A stretch of 52,146 bases of DNA from Rhodococcus sp. 14-2483-1-2 (GTDB lineage Bacteria; Actinomycetota; Actinomycetes; Mycobacteriales; Mycobacteriaceae): NCBI RefSeq assembly GCF_002259405.1, contig NZ_NPFW01000018.1, positions 1 through 52,146 on the forward strand. The letters are read 5' to 3'. The position numbers and the translations under genes are program-made. Below the pieces are notes generated by a model. That model was not told where the DNA came from, made no database searches, and saw nothing but the letters and a program-made list of their open reading frames with translations. Positions 42,128-51,321 of this stretch are shown in pieces; the first letter of the stretch is position 1, and the number at the start of each line of letters is the position of its first letter.

Positions 42128-44959
42128 ATGCTGCACGGTCTCTGGTCTCCCGGTGCCGGGCTGATGCTGTGGGACGACGAGATCACCACCGGCGACGAAC
42201 CCGATCTGCCGCCGACCCACGCGCACGTGCTCACCAGAACGTTCCGGCACCGTGCCGCGGTGTCGTTTCCGTCATCCGGACGCACCTCCACCGCGCAGGC
42301 CCCGGTACAGGTTCCGGCCATCGCACTCGCCCCGCACGACGGTGCCGACCTGCTGTTGCGGACGCCGTCCGACCACCCGTCGATCTCCGGTGACCTCCGC
42401 TACCTGGCGCACGTCGCCCGCGGAATCGAACGCTGGGTCCGCGGCGGTCGCGTCGTTCCGGCCCTGAAGTTGATGGACGGGCAGTGGTGGCCGCGGTGGC
42501 GTCTGGTCGGGGGCGAACGTCAACGTGCCTGGCTCAGCGAACTCGCCGTCGCGATGCCCTCGGTGCAGCGTGCGGGTGAGCGGCCCAAGAAGATCCTCGA
42601 CGACATGGTGGAGGAGCTCACCGATCCGATCGTCAGATCGGTTCTGGGCAGACCCGACTCGGAGCATCCGCTGTTGTCGGCTCTGATTCGCGACGACCCG
42701 TATGCCGATGGCACCCAACAGATGTCGACGTTGCTCGAGAACTGGCGTCGAAGCCTCACCGTCGACGAGCCGTCCCTTGTGCTCCGCCTGCTCGAACCCG
42801 ATGACTATGACGCCGTCGACAGTTCCTCCGAGGACGCAGTGGAGTCCTACTGGACGCTGCAGGTGTGTCTGCGAGCCGATGGCGAAGCGCCGCGACCGGT
42901 TCCGATGAGCCGCAAGGTCGATGCCACTCTGCTCTCCATCGCCGTGCGCAAGCTCGGCGACGCCGTGGCGGCGTACCCGAGACTGCGCGATCTGCCGTCT
43001 CAGGAAGGCACCCTCGATCTGTTGCTTCCGACGTCGGTGGTCATCGACCTCGTCGAACACGGTGCGACGGCACTGCAGGCCACCGGGACGACGGTTCTGT
43101 TGCCTCGGGCCTGGACGAGGCTGGATCCGTCGATGAGGCTGCGCGTCGAGTCACCGGCGGTGACGAAAGCGGCAGCCGATCGGGCGGTCGGCATGGACGA
43201 ACTGGTGTCCTACGACTGGCAGCTCCAACTCGGCGACATGGTGCTCACCGAGGCGGAGATGAACAGGCTCGCCGTCTCGAAGGGCGATCTCGTACGACTC
43301 CGCGGTCAGTGGGTGTTGGCCGACGGCGGTCAGCTCGCGCGGGCTGCCAAGTACGTCGCCGAGCATCACGGTGACGGGACTGCGCTGAGCACGCTGATGC
43401 GCGAGATGACTCTGGCCGATCCACCGCCGGCTCCGGTCCAGGACATTCGTGCCTCGGGATGGGCGGCCACGTTGCTCGAGCCCGGTGCGGTGCCGGAGAC
43501 GATCCCCGTACCGGCCGGTGTGAACGCGACTCTGCGGCCGTATCAGCAGCGTGGGCTCGATTGGCTCGCGTTCATGAGTCGGCTCGGTCTCGGGGCGGTA
43601 CTCGCCGACGACATGGGGCTGGGCAAGACGCTGCAGGTGCTGACACTGCTCGCGCACGAGAAGAGTTCGACGCCGACGCTGCTGGTGGCACCGATGTCGG
43701 TGGTCGGCAACTGGCAGCGTGAGGCGGCGAAATTCACTCCGGCACTGCGAGTTCTGGTGCATCACGGGCCGGCCCGGTCGAAGGGCGACGAGCTCGACCG
43801 GGCGATCGCCGAGCACGATCTGATCGTCACCACGTACGCGCTGATGGCCAAGGATCGCGAGCAGCTGGCGGAGCAGACGTGGCGTCGTGTGGTCCTCGAC
43901 GAGGCGCAACACATCAAGAACTCGGGGACCGTGCAGGCCAAGGCGGCGCTAGCGATCCCCGCGGATCACAAGCTGGCGCTCACCGGAACGCCGGTCGAGA
44001 ATCGTCTCGACGAGCTGAGGTCCATTCTCGACTTCGCCAATCCGGGAATGCTCGGTAGGCCGTCGGACTTTCGAAAGCGATTCTCGGTTCCGATCGAGCG
44101 AGAGAACGACGAGAGCGCAGTCTCGCGTCTGCGCGCCATCACCTCGCCGTTCATTCTGCGTCGCGTCAAGACCGATCCGACGGTCATCTCGGATCTGCCC
44201 GAGAAGAACGAGATGACCGTGCGCGCCAACCTGACGGCCGAGCAGGCTGCGCTGTACAAGGCCGTCGTCGACGAGATGATGGCGCAGATCGCCGACGCGA
44301 AGGGCATGAAGCGCAAGGGTGCCGTGCTGTCCGCGCTCACTCGTCTCAAACAGGTGTGCAATCACCCCGCCCATTTCCTGTCCGACGGCTCGCCGGTGCT
44401 CAAGAGGGGGCAGCATCGTTCCGGCAAGATCGGTCTGGTGGAGGACATGCTCGACTCGATTCTGGGTGACAACGAGAAAGCGTTGTTGTTCACGCAGTTC
44501 CGGGAGTTCGGTGAGCTCGTGGCACCCTACTTCGCCGAACGATTCGGCACCGAGGTGCCGTTCCTGCACGGCGGCGTGAGCAAGACCAAGCGCGACGAGA
44601 TGGTGGAGAAGTTCCAGACCGACGACGGTCCGCCGATCATGATGCTCTCGCTCAAGGCCGGCGGCACCGGGTTGAATCTCACGGCCGCCAATCATGTCGT
44701 TCATCTGGATCGATGGTGGAATCCGGCGGTGGAGAATCAGGCGACGGACCGGGCCTTTCGCATCGGGCAGCGCAAGAACGTCGAGGTGCGCAAACTGCTG
44801 TGCGTCGGCACCGTGGAGGAACGGATCGACTCGATGCTCGTCTCCAAGCAGGACCTGGCGAATCTGGCGGTGGGCACCGGCGAGAACTGGGTGACCGAGA
44901 TGGACACCGCGGAGCTGCAGGAACTGTTCCGCCTCAGCGAGGATGCGGTGGGGGAGTGA
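42128..44959 (+). CDS. helZ: SNF2-family helicase-like ATPase (HelZ-type)
   Basis: A 943-residue SF2 protein. Residues 1-420 form the bacterial SNF2-associated region; the start MLHGLWSPG at ATG 42128 is the family N-terminus. The ATPase core begins near 460: motif I ADDMGLGKTLQ (Lys500), motif II LDEAQHIKN (Asp591), motif III ALTGTPVENR, then motif V SLKAGGTGLNLTAANHV and motif VI QATDRAFRIGQ. It is expected to translocate on double-stranded DNA. Its neighbour is a SWIM zinc-finger protein overlapping by one base, a pairing known from mycobacteria (Rv2101-Rv2102). Confidence 0.92.
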   Translation: MLHGLWSPGAGLMLWDDEITTGDEPDLPPTHAHVLTRTFRHRAAVSFPSSGRTSTAQAPVQVPAIALAPHDGADLLLRTPSDHPSISGDLRYLAHVARGIERWVRGGRVVPALKLMDGQWWPRWRLVGGERQRAWLSELAVAMPSVQRAGERPKKILDDMVEELTDPIVRSVLGRPDSEHPLLSALIRDDPYADGTQQMSTLLENWRRSLTVDEPSLVLRLLEPDDYDAVDSSSEDAVESYWTLQVCLRADGEAPRPVPMSRKVDATLLSIAVRKLGDAVAAYPRLRDLPSQEGTLDLLLPTSVVIDLVEHGATALQATGTTVLLPRAWTRLDPSMRLRVESPAVTKAAADRAVGMDELVSYDWQLQLGDMVLTEAEMNRLAVSKGDLVRLRGQWVLADGGQLARAAKYVAEHHGDGTALSTLMREMTLADPPPAPVQDIRASGWAATLLEPGAVPETIPVPAGVNATLRPYQQRGLDWLAFMSRLGLGAVLADDMGLGKTLQVLTLLAHEKSSTPTLLVAPMSVVGNWQREAAKFTPALRVLVHHGPARSKGDELDRAIAEHDLIVTTYALMAKDREQLAEQTWRRVVLDEAQHIKNSGTVQAKAALAIPADHKLALTGTPVENRLDELRSILDFANPGMLGRPSDFRKRFSVPIERENDESAVSRLRAITSPFILRRVKTDPTVISDLPEKNEMTVRANLTAEQAALYKAVVDEMMAQIADAKGMKRKGAVLSALTRLKQVCNHPAHFLSDGSPVLKRGQHRSGKIGLVEDMLDSILGDNEKALLFTQFREFGELVAPYFAERFGTEVPFLHGGVSKTKRDEMVEKFQTDDGPPIMMLSLKAGGTGLNLTAANHVVHLDRWWNPAVENQATDRAFRIGQRKNVEVRKLLCVGTVEERIDSMLVSKQDLANLAVGTGENWVTEMDTAELQELFRLSEDAVGE

Positions 44960-45711
44960 TGGTCGACTTCTCGCAGTACGGCAAGCGGCGAAAAGCCAAG
45001 GGCGGCATCGAGTCCAGAAACAAGCGCGGCGCGTTCGGGCAGACGTGGTGGGGCAGGCATTTCGTGGCGGCCATGGAAGACCTCGCGGATCCGGGTCGGA
45101 TTGCTCGGGGCAGAACGTATGCGCGTCAAGGGCAGGTGCTCACTCTCGGTGTCGAGCGCGGGCAGATATACGGCGAGGTGCAGGGCAGTCAGCTCGAGCC
45201 GTTCTCGGCCTCGGTCACCGTCGACCCGCTCACGCAGGGTGAAGTAGCCGCGCTGGTCGGCAGGGTGCGATCGAACCCCGGCATGCTGGCCGAGCTGGCC
45301 TCCAATGCCATTCCGCAGGCACTGGCGTCGGTGTTGCTGCCGCACGACAAGGGGCAGCTCGATTTCGACTGCACATGCCCCGACGACGGGTGGCCCTGCA
45401 AACACGCGGCGGCTCTGATGTACATCGCCGCCGAGCACATCGACGCGTCCGCCGCGACCATCCTGACGTTGCGTGGAGTCGATCTCGATCAACTGATCGA
45501 AGGTGTCGGTGACGGGGACGACGAGTTCGACCCCGATGACTGGTTCGCCGATCGCGCGTCTTTCCCCGAACTTCCGCAGGTGTCGTTCGCCCCCGCGGTG
45601 GACGATCTCGATCCGTTGATCCTGCACCGAATCTTCCGCGCCGACGGCTCGACCGAGGCCGAGGTCAGTCGCGCCGGTGCCGATCTGAGGCAGTTCTACG
45701 ACCGGATGTGA
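44959..45711 (+). CDS. SWIM zinc-finger protein, HelZ partner
   Basis: A 250-residue protein whose ATG shares a base with the helZ stop. The N-terminus (FGQTWWGRHFVAAMEDL) is conserved in SWIM proteins paired with SNF2 helicases. The zinc finger is C138-x-C140-x6-C147-x-H149 in CTCPDDGWPCKHAAA. The C-terminal third is acidic. SWIM domains bind DNA or protein; the fixed pairing suggests it works with HelZ, possibly in DNA repair or remodelling, but the process is not established. Confidence 0.9.
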   Translation: MVDFSQYGKRRKAKGGIESRNKRGAFGQTWWGRHFVAAMEDLADPGRIARGRTYARQGQVLTLGVERGQIYGEVQGSQLEPFSASVTVDPLTQGEVAALVGRVRSNPGMLAELASNAIPQALASVLLPHDKGQLDFDCTCPDDGWPCKHAAALMYIAAEHIDASAATILTLRGVDLDQLIEGVGDGDDEFDPDDWFADRASFPELPQVSFAPAVDDLDPLILHRIFRADGSTEAEVSRAGADLRQFYDRM

Positions 45712-45718
45712 CCACTCC

Positions 45719-45746
45719 TGGACTTACATGGACATCCGACTATAGG
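45719..45746 (+). promoter_or_regulatory. Possible promoter of the valine operon
   Basis: TGGACT at 45719-45724 and TATAGG at 45741-45746 are separated by 16 bases and lie about 40 bases before mmsA. The -10 is a good match (TATAxx); the -35 is weak. Confidence 0.4.
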
Positions 45747-45787
45747 ATGGGCGTACTTCACTTCCACGCTCGAGGACGGACACTCCC

Positions 45788-47296
45788 ATGGCTCGCGAAC
45801 TCACGCACTTCATCGGCGGCAAGCATGTCGCAGGCACCTCCGGAAACTTCGGGGACGTCTTCGACCCCAACACCGGCGAGGTTCAGGCCCGTGTGCCGCT
45901 GGCCGACGTATCCGAGGTCGAGGCCGCCATCGCCGATGCCGAACAGGCCCAACGTGAATGGGCCAAGTGGAACCCGCAGCGTCGGGCCCGCGTACTGATG
46001 AAGTTCCTGGCGCTCGTCACCCGCGACACAGAGGAACTGGCCCGCTTGCTCTCGTCCGAGCACGGCAAGACGATTGCCGACGCCAAGGGTGACATCCAGC
46101 GTGGCGTCGAGGTCGTGGAGTTCGCCGTCGGCGTCCCGCATCTGCTCAAAGGTGAGTACACCGAAGGCGCAGGCGGTGGAATCGACGTCTACTCGATGCG
46201 TCAGCCGCTCGGCGTCGTCGCAGGCATCACCCCGTTCAACTTCCCCGCGATGATTCCCCTGTGGAAGGCCGGCCCGGCCATCGCCTGCGGAAACGCGTTC
46301 ATCCTCAAGCCCTCCGAGCGTGACCCGTCCGTCCCGCTCAAGCTCGCCGAGCTCTTCCTCGAAGCGGGACTGCCGCCGGGTGTGTTCAACGTCGTCAACG
46401 GCGGCAAGGATGCTGTCGACGTGCTCCTCACCGACGACCGCGTCAAGGCGATCGGCTTCGTGGGCTCGACTCCCATCGCGCAGTACATCTACGAGACCGC
46501 AGCGCAGCACGGCAAGCGCGCGCAGTGCTTCGGTGGAGCCAAGAACCATGCCCTGGTGATGCCCGACGCCGATCTCGACGAGGTTGCCGACGCTCTTCTC
46601 GGTGCCGCCTACGGTTCGGCAGGCGAGCGCTGCATGGCCATCTCCGTCGCGGTACCGGTCGGTGAGGAGACCGCCGACGCCCTCGTTGCCAAACTGACCG
46701 AGCGAGTGGCGAAGCTGAAGATCGGCCGCAGCGACGACGAGGACGCGGACTTCGGACCGCTCGTGGGCAGCGATGCTTTGAAGCGAGTCAACGATTACAC
46801 CCAGATCGGTGTGGACGAGGGGGCCGAACTCGTCGTCGACGGACGCGGATTCAGCCTCGAAGGCCACGAGGGTGGATTCTTCGCCGGCGCAACGCTGTTC
46901 GACAAGGTGACCACCGACATGCGCATCTACAAGGAAGAGATCTTCGGACCGGTCCTGATCGTCGTGCGCGCGAAGGACTACGAGGACGCGCTGCGCCTGC
47001 CCACCGAACACGAATACGGCAACGGCGTCTCCATCTTCACCCGTGACGGTGACACCGCCCGCGACTTCTGCTCCCGCGTCCAGGTGGGCATGGTCGGCGT
47101 CAACGTGCCGATTCCGGTCCCGATCGCGTACCACACGTTCGGTGGTTGGAAGCGTTCGGGATTCGGCGATCTGAACCAGCACGGACCCGATTCGATCCGC
47201 TTCTACACCAAGACCAAGACCGTCACGCAGCGCTGGCCGTCGGGCACCAAAGAGGCGGCAGCACAGAATCACTTCGTCATTCCGAACATGGACTGA
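45788..47296 (+). CDS. mmsA: Methylmalonate-semialdehyde dehydrogenase (CoA-acylating)
   Basis: A 502-residue aldehyde dehydrogenase. ITPFNFPAMIPLWKAGPAIA is the cofactor loop, GFVGSTPIAQYIYE the NAD-binding turn, and Cys282 in GSAGERCMAIS the nucleophile. KNHALVMPDAD and the family's PVPIAYHTFGGWK end are present. It converts methylmalonate semialdehyde to propionyl-CoA and malonate semialdehyde to acetyl-CoA, so it can serve both valine and pyrimidine breakdown. First gene of a five-gene operon; fadE follows after 7 bases. Confidence 0.94.
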   Translation: MARELTHFIGGKHVAGTSGNFGDVFDPNTGEVQARVPLADVSEVEAAIADAEQAQREWAKWNPQRRARVLMKFLALVTRDTEELARLLSSEHGKTIADAKGDIQRGVEVVEFAVGVPHLLKGEYTEGAGGGIDVYSMRQPLGVVAGITPFNFPAMIPLWKAGPAIACGNAFILKPSERDPSVPLKLAELFLEAGLPPGVFNVVNGGKDAVDVLLTDDRVKAIGFVGSTPIAQYIYETAAQHGKRAQCFGGAKNHALVMPDADLDEVADALLGAAYGSAGERCMAISVAVPVGEETADALVAKLTERVAKLKIGRSDDEDADFGPLVGSDALKRVNDYTQIGVDEGAELVVDGRGFSLEGHEGGFFAGATLFDKVTTDMRIYKEEIFGPVLIVVRAKDYEDALRLPTEHEYGNGVSIFTRDGDTARDFCSRVQVGMVGVNVPIPVPIAYHTFGGWKRSGFGDLNQHGPDSIRFYTKTKTVTQRWPSGTKEAAAQNHFVIPNMD

Positions 47297-47303
47297 TCCG
47301 GCG

Positions 47304-48443
47304 ATGTTCACCTTGAACGAGGACGAGCGCGCGATCAACGACACCGCTCGCGAATTCGCCGACGAGTTCCTGGCACCGAATGCCATCGAATGGGACCAGC
47401 AGAAACACTTCCCGGTCGACGTGCTGCGCAAGGCAGCGGGACTGGGAATGGGCGGCATCTACATTCGCGAGGATGTGGGTGGATCGGGTCTGACCAGAGT
47501 CGACTCGGTGCGGATCTTCGAGCAACTGGCCACCGGTGACCCGTCCATCGCGGCATACATCTCCATCCACAACATGGTCGCCTGGATGATCGACACCTAC
47601 GGAAACGACGAGCAACGGCAGCGTTGGCTCCCGGGCCTGTGCGCGATGGATCAGCTGGGGAGCTACTGCCTCACCGAGCCCGGCGCGGGATCCGATGCCG
47701 CGATGCTCGGCACCAAGGCAGTGCGCGACGGCGACGAATACGTGTTGGACGGCGTCAAGCAATTCATCTCCGGCGCAGGCACATCCGAGGTCTACGTGGT
47801 GATGGCGCGCACCGGCGCGTCGGGTCCGCGTGGCATCTCGGCGTTCATCGTGCCGAAGGACTCCGCGGGACTCTCCTTCGGGGCCAACGAGAAGAAGATG
47901 GGGTGGAACGCTCAGCCCACTCGTCAGGTCGTTCTCGAAGGAGTCCGCATTCCGGCCGAGAACATGCTCGGCAGCGAGGGCGACGGGTTCCGGATCGCGA
48001 TGAACGGACTCAACGGCGGACGCATCAACATCGCCGCGTGTTCGGTCGGCGGAGCGCAGTCCGCTCTCGACAAGGCCGTTGCCTACCTCGCCGAGCGCAA
48101 GGCGTTCGGGGCACGGTTGCTCGATGCGCAGGCGCTTCAGTTCCGACTGGCCGATTTCAAGACCGAACTCGAGGCCGCCCGCACACTGCTGTGGCGGGCC
48201 GCGGACGCGTTGCAGAACGACGCTCCCGACAAGGTCGAAATGTGCGCTATGGCAAAGCGTTTCGGAACCGATACCGGATTCGAGGTCGCCAACGGAGCGC
48301 TGCAACTGCTGGGCGGGTACGGGTACCTCAGTGAATACGGTGTCGAGAAGATCGTTCGCGACCTTCGGGTGCACCAGATTCTCGAAGGCACCAACGAGAT
48401 CATGCGGGTGGTCGTCGCTCGATCGATCGTGGGTGCCGCATGA
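47304..48443 (+). CDS. Acyl-CoA dehydrogenase, probable isobutyryl-CoA dehydrogenase
   Basis: A 379-residue FAD enzyme. YCLTEPGAGSDAAML is the flavin/substrate motif, KQFISGAGTSEVYVVMARTG the middle domain, GLNGGRINIAACSVGGAQ a helix of the C-domain, and ILEGTNEIMRVVVAR the end with the base Glu. Placement between mmsA and hydroxyisobutyryl-CoA hydrolase genes predicts oxidation of isobutyryl-CoA to methacrylyl-CoA. It overlaps the next gene by 4 bases. Confidence 0.9.
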   Translation: MFTLNEDERAINDTAREFADEFLAPNAIEWDQQKHFPVDVLRKAAGLGMGGIYIREDVGGSGLTRVDSVRIFEQLATGDPSIAAYISIHNMVAWMIDTYGNDEQRQRWLPGLCAMDQLGSYCLTEPGAGSDAAMLGTKAVRDGDEYVLDGVKQFISGAGTSEVYVVMARTGASGPRGISAFIVPKDSAGLSFGANEKKMGWNAQPTRQVVLEGVRIPAENMLGSEGDGFRIAMNGLNGGRINIAACSVGGAQSALDKAVAYLAERKAFGARLLDAQALQFRLADFKTELEAARTLLWRAADALQNDAPDKVEMCAMAKRFGTDTGFEVANGALQLLGGYGYLSEYGVEKIVRDLRVHQILEGTNEIMRVVVARSIVGAA

Positions 48444-49498
48444 GCGACGTGATCCTCGAGGTCTCCGGTGGTATCGGCCGCATCACCCTGAACCGCCCCA
48501 AAGCCATCAATGCGCTCGATCATGCGATGGTTCGCGAGATCGCACCGGCGTTGGCGCAGTGGGCAACCGACGACGCCGTCGACGTCGTGCTGCTGACCGG
48601 GGCCGGTGAGCGCGGACTGTGTGCCGGTGGCGACATCGTCTCGATCTACCACGACGCGAAAGACGGCGGCAACGGTAGCAAGGACTTCTGGCGTGAGGAG
48701 TACATCCTCAACGCCGCGATCGCTCGGTTCCCCAAGCCGTTCGTTGCCATCATGGACGGCATCGTCATGGGCGGAGGCGTCGGGCTCTCGGCACATGCCA
48801 ACACTCGCATCGTCACCGAGCGATCGAAGATTGCGATGCCCGAGGTCGGAATCGGTTTCGTTCCGGATGTGGGCGGCACGTACCTACTTTCGCGTGCACC
48901 GGGCGAGATCGGCACCCACTTCGCGCTCACCACGGCGCGAATGAATGCCGCCGACGCCATCGCGGTCGGCTTCGCCGATCACTACATCCCGTCCGACAAG
49001 CTGGACGACTTCTACTCGGCACTCGAGAGCGTCAGTGTCGGCGAGGCCGTCGCGACATTCAGTGAGCCGGCACCGGAGTCCACCGTTGCCGGACAGCAGG
49101 GATGGATCGACGAGTGCTACGCCGGCGACGACGTCCAGGGCATCGTCGACGCTCTGGCCGCCAGCACGGTGCCGGAGGCACAGAAGTCCGCAGAGGACAT
49201 CGCGTCCAAATCGCCTGTGTCGCTGGCCGTGACACTGAGGTCGCTGCGTCGGGCAGCGACGCTTCCGACGCTCGAGGCAGTGCTCGACGAGGAGTACCGC
49301 GTGTCGGTCGCGTCGTTGTCCAGCCACGATCTCGTCGAAGGAATCCGAGCACAGGTGGTCGAGAAGGACCGCAACCCGCAATGGCAACCGCGTACGTTGG
49401 CAGACGTCACGCCCGAGGACGTCGACCGGTACTTCGCGCCTCTCGGGGACGCGGAACTGGGCCTGTCGAAAGCACACACAGAAGGTGAGCAGTCATGA
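48440..49498 (+). CDS. 3-Hydroxyisobutyryl-CoA hydrolase
   Basis: A 352-residue crotonase-fold hydrolase, longer than ordinary enoyl-CoA hydratases. [35 protein letters not shown] and [20 protein letters not shown] are the HIBCH signatures. It releases 3-hydroxyisobutyrate from its CoA ester in valine breakdown. Overlaps of 4 bases with both neighbours show tight coupling with fadE and mmsB. Confidence 0.92.
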   Translation: MSDVILEVSGGIGRITLNRPKAINALDHAMVREIAPALAQWATDDAVDVVLLTGAGERGLCAGGDIVSIYHDAKDGGNGSKDFWREEYILNAAIARFPKPFVAIMDGIVMGGGVGLSAHANTRIVTERSKIAMPEVGIGFVPDVGGTYLLSRAPGEIGTHFALTTARMNAADAIAVGFADHYIPSDKLDDFYSALESVSVGEAVATFSEPAPESTVAGQQGWIDECYAGDDVQGIVDALAASTVPEAQKSAEDIASKSPVSLAVTLRSLRRAATLPTLEAVLDEEYRVSVASLSSHDLVEGIRAQVVEKDRNPQWQPRTLADVTPEDVDRYFAPLGDAELGLSKAHTEGEQS

Positions 49499-50403
49499 GC
49501 GAGAAGACGATCGGCTTCATCGGCCTCGGCCACATGGGCGGACCGATGGCCGCCAATCTGGCTGCGGCCGGCTACACCGTGCAGGGCTTCGATCTGGTGC
49601 CTGCCGCGCTGGAGCAGGCCACGAAGGACGGCGTCACCGTGGTGGAGTCGGCTGTGGCCGCCGTTGCCGATGCCGACATCGTCATCACGATGCTGCCCAA
49701 CGGCAGACTGGTACTCGGGTTGTACGCGGACCTGCTGCCTGCCGCCGCACCGGGCACGTTGTTCATCGACTCCTCGACCATCGACGTGGCCGACGCGCAT
49801 GCCGCGCACAAGCTGGTGCACGAGGCAGGCCACCGCAGTCTGGACGCGCCGGTCTCCGGTGGTGTCGGGGGAGCGGCCGCGGGAACGTTGACCTTCATGG
49901 TCGGCGGTTCCGAAGAGGATTTTGCCTCTGCGGCAGCAGTTCTCGACGTCATGGGGCGCAAGGTGGTGCACTGCGGTGCAGCGGGCAACGGCCAGGCCGC
50001 CAAGATCTGCAACAACATGATCCTCGGGGTGTCGATGATCGCCATCAGCGAGGCGTTCGTGTTGGGGGAGAAGCTCGGTCTGAGCAATCAGGCGTTGTTC
50101 GATGTGGCGTCGACTGCGTCCGGTCAGTGCTGGGCACTGACGACCAATTGCCCGGTACCCGGACCGGTCCCGACGAGCCCCGCCAACAACGAGTACAAGC
50201 CGGGCTTCGCGGCGGCGCTCATGGACAAGGACCTGGGTCTGGCTGCCAATGCACTGCGCGACAACGGTGTCGAGGGTGTCCTCGGCCTACGGGCAGCAGA
50301 GTTGTACGCTCGATTCAAGGAAACGTCCGGGGGCGGCACCGATGTCGACTTCTCCGGCATCATCAACGACATCCGCGAGCGCTCGAACGGAGCAGGCCTG
50401 TGA
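49495..50403 (+). CDS. mmsB: 3-Hydroxyisobutyrate dehydrogenase
   Basis: A 302-residue beta-hydroxyacid dehydrogenase. [20 protein letters not shown] binds [23 protein letters not shown] is the substrate loop, and [15 protein letters not shown] carries the catalytic Lys. It makes methylmalonate semialdehyde, the substrate of MmsA. It overlaps the hydrolase before and the hydratase after it by 4 bases each. Confidence 0.94.
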   Translation: MSEKTIGFIGLGHMGGPMAANLAAAGYTVQGFDLVPAALEQATKDGVTVVESAVAAVADADIVITMLPNGRLVLGLYADLLPAAAPGTLFIDSSTIDVADAHAAHKLVHEAGHRSLDAPVSGGVGGAAAGTLTFMVGGSEEDFASAAAVLDVMGRKVVHCGAAGNGQAAKICNNMILGVSMIAISEAFVLGEKLGLSNQALFDVASTASGQCWALTTNCPVPGPVPTSPANNEYKPGFAAALMDKDLGLAANALRDNGVEGVLGLRAAELYARFKETSGGGTDVDFSGIINDIRERSNGAGL

Positions 50404-51176
50404 GTGACTACGAGACAATTCTGCTCGAACGTCGGGGACGCGTCGGCATCATCACGCTCAATCGACCCAAGGCATTGAACGCGCTCAATTCTCAACTGAT
50501 GCGCGAGGTCGTCTCGGTGGTCGAAGAACTCGACGCGGACTCCGACATCGGTGCGATCCTGATCACCGGTTCCGAGCGGGCCTTCGCTGCTGGGGCCGAC
50601 ATCAAGGAGATGCAGCCCAAGTCCTACATGGACGTGTACCTCGACGATTTCTTCGCGGCCTGGGATCGACTGGCAGCGGCTCGAACACCTCTGATCGCAG
50701 CGGTCTCCGGCTACGCACTCGGCGGCGGGTGTGAACTCGCGATGCTGTGCGACGTTCTGATCGCCTCGGACACCGCGGTGTTCGGACAACCCGAGATCAA
50801 ACTGCGCGTCATTCCGGGAATCGGCGGGTCGCAGCGTCTGACCCGCGCGGTGGGCAAGGCCAAGGCCATGGAGATGTGTTTGACCGGTCGCAACATGAAG
50901 GTCGAGGAAGCCGAGCGGGCAGGATTGGTCTCGCGCATCGTGCCGGTCGCGGATCTCCTCGACGACGCCATCGCGACCGCCACCACCATCGCCGAGATGT
51001 CGCTACCGGTCGTCATGATGGCGAAGGAAGCAGTCAACCGATCGTTCGAGTCGAGCCTTCGCGAGGGTGTTCTGTTCGAGCGCCGCGTGTTTCACTCCAC
51101 GTTCGCCACCGAGGACCAGAAGGAAGGAATGTCGGCCTTCATCGAGAAGCGGACGCCGAACTTCCAGCACCGCTGA
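50400..51176 (+). CDS. Enoyl-CoA hydratase
   Basis: A 258-residue crotonase. [28 protein letters not shown] (oxyanion hole), [15 protein letters not shown] and [19 protein letters not shown] (both catalytic Glu positions) are present. It probably hydrates methacrylyl-CoA to 3-hydroxyisobutyryl-CoA. Start GTG 50400 overlaps the mmsB stop (GTGA). Last gene of the operon. Confidence 0.92.
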   Translation: MSDYETILLERRGRVGIITLNRPKALNALNSQLMREVVSVVEELDADSDIGAILITGSERAFAAGADIKEMQPKSYMDVYLDDFFAAWDRLAAARTPLIAAVSGYALGGGCELAMLCDVLIASDTAVFGQPEIKLRVIPGIGGSQRLTRAVGKAKAMEMCLTGRNMKVEEAERAGLVSRIVPVADLLDDAIATATTIAEMSLPVVMMAKEAVNRSFESSLREGVLFERRVFHSTFATEDQKEGMSAFIEKRTPNFQHR

Positions 51177-51190
51177 TTGCTCTTCTGGGT

Positions 51191-51311
51191 CGTTCCGCAG
51201 GCTCCACTCCTACCCCAACCGCTCGTTCCGCAGGCTCCACTCCTACCCCGACCGGTCGTTCCGCAGGCTCCACTCCTACCCCCCAACCGGTCGTTCCGCA
51301 GGCTCCACTCC
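51191..51311 (+). repeat. Four tandem copies of a roughly 33-bp repeat
   Basis: Units start at 51191, 51224, 51257 and 51292 (periods 33, 33 and 35). Each begins with CGTTCCGCAGGCTCCACTCC; the first three continue TACCCC before a variable CAACCGCT/GACCGGT/CCCAACCGGT linker. The fourth is cut short at CCACTCC. The array lies between two convergent gene ends. No coding role is evident, though one frame reads through it with a VPQAPLLP-like repeat. Confidence 0.9.
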
Positions 51312-51321
51312 CGGGTCCGCC

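Noticed and set aside
51191..51311. Coding VPQAPLLP-type repeat protein or CRISPR
   Set aside because: The frame has no independent start or ribosome binding site, and the units are contiguous without spacers.
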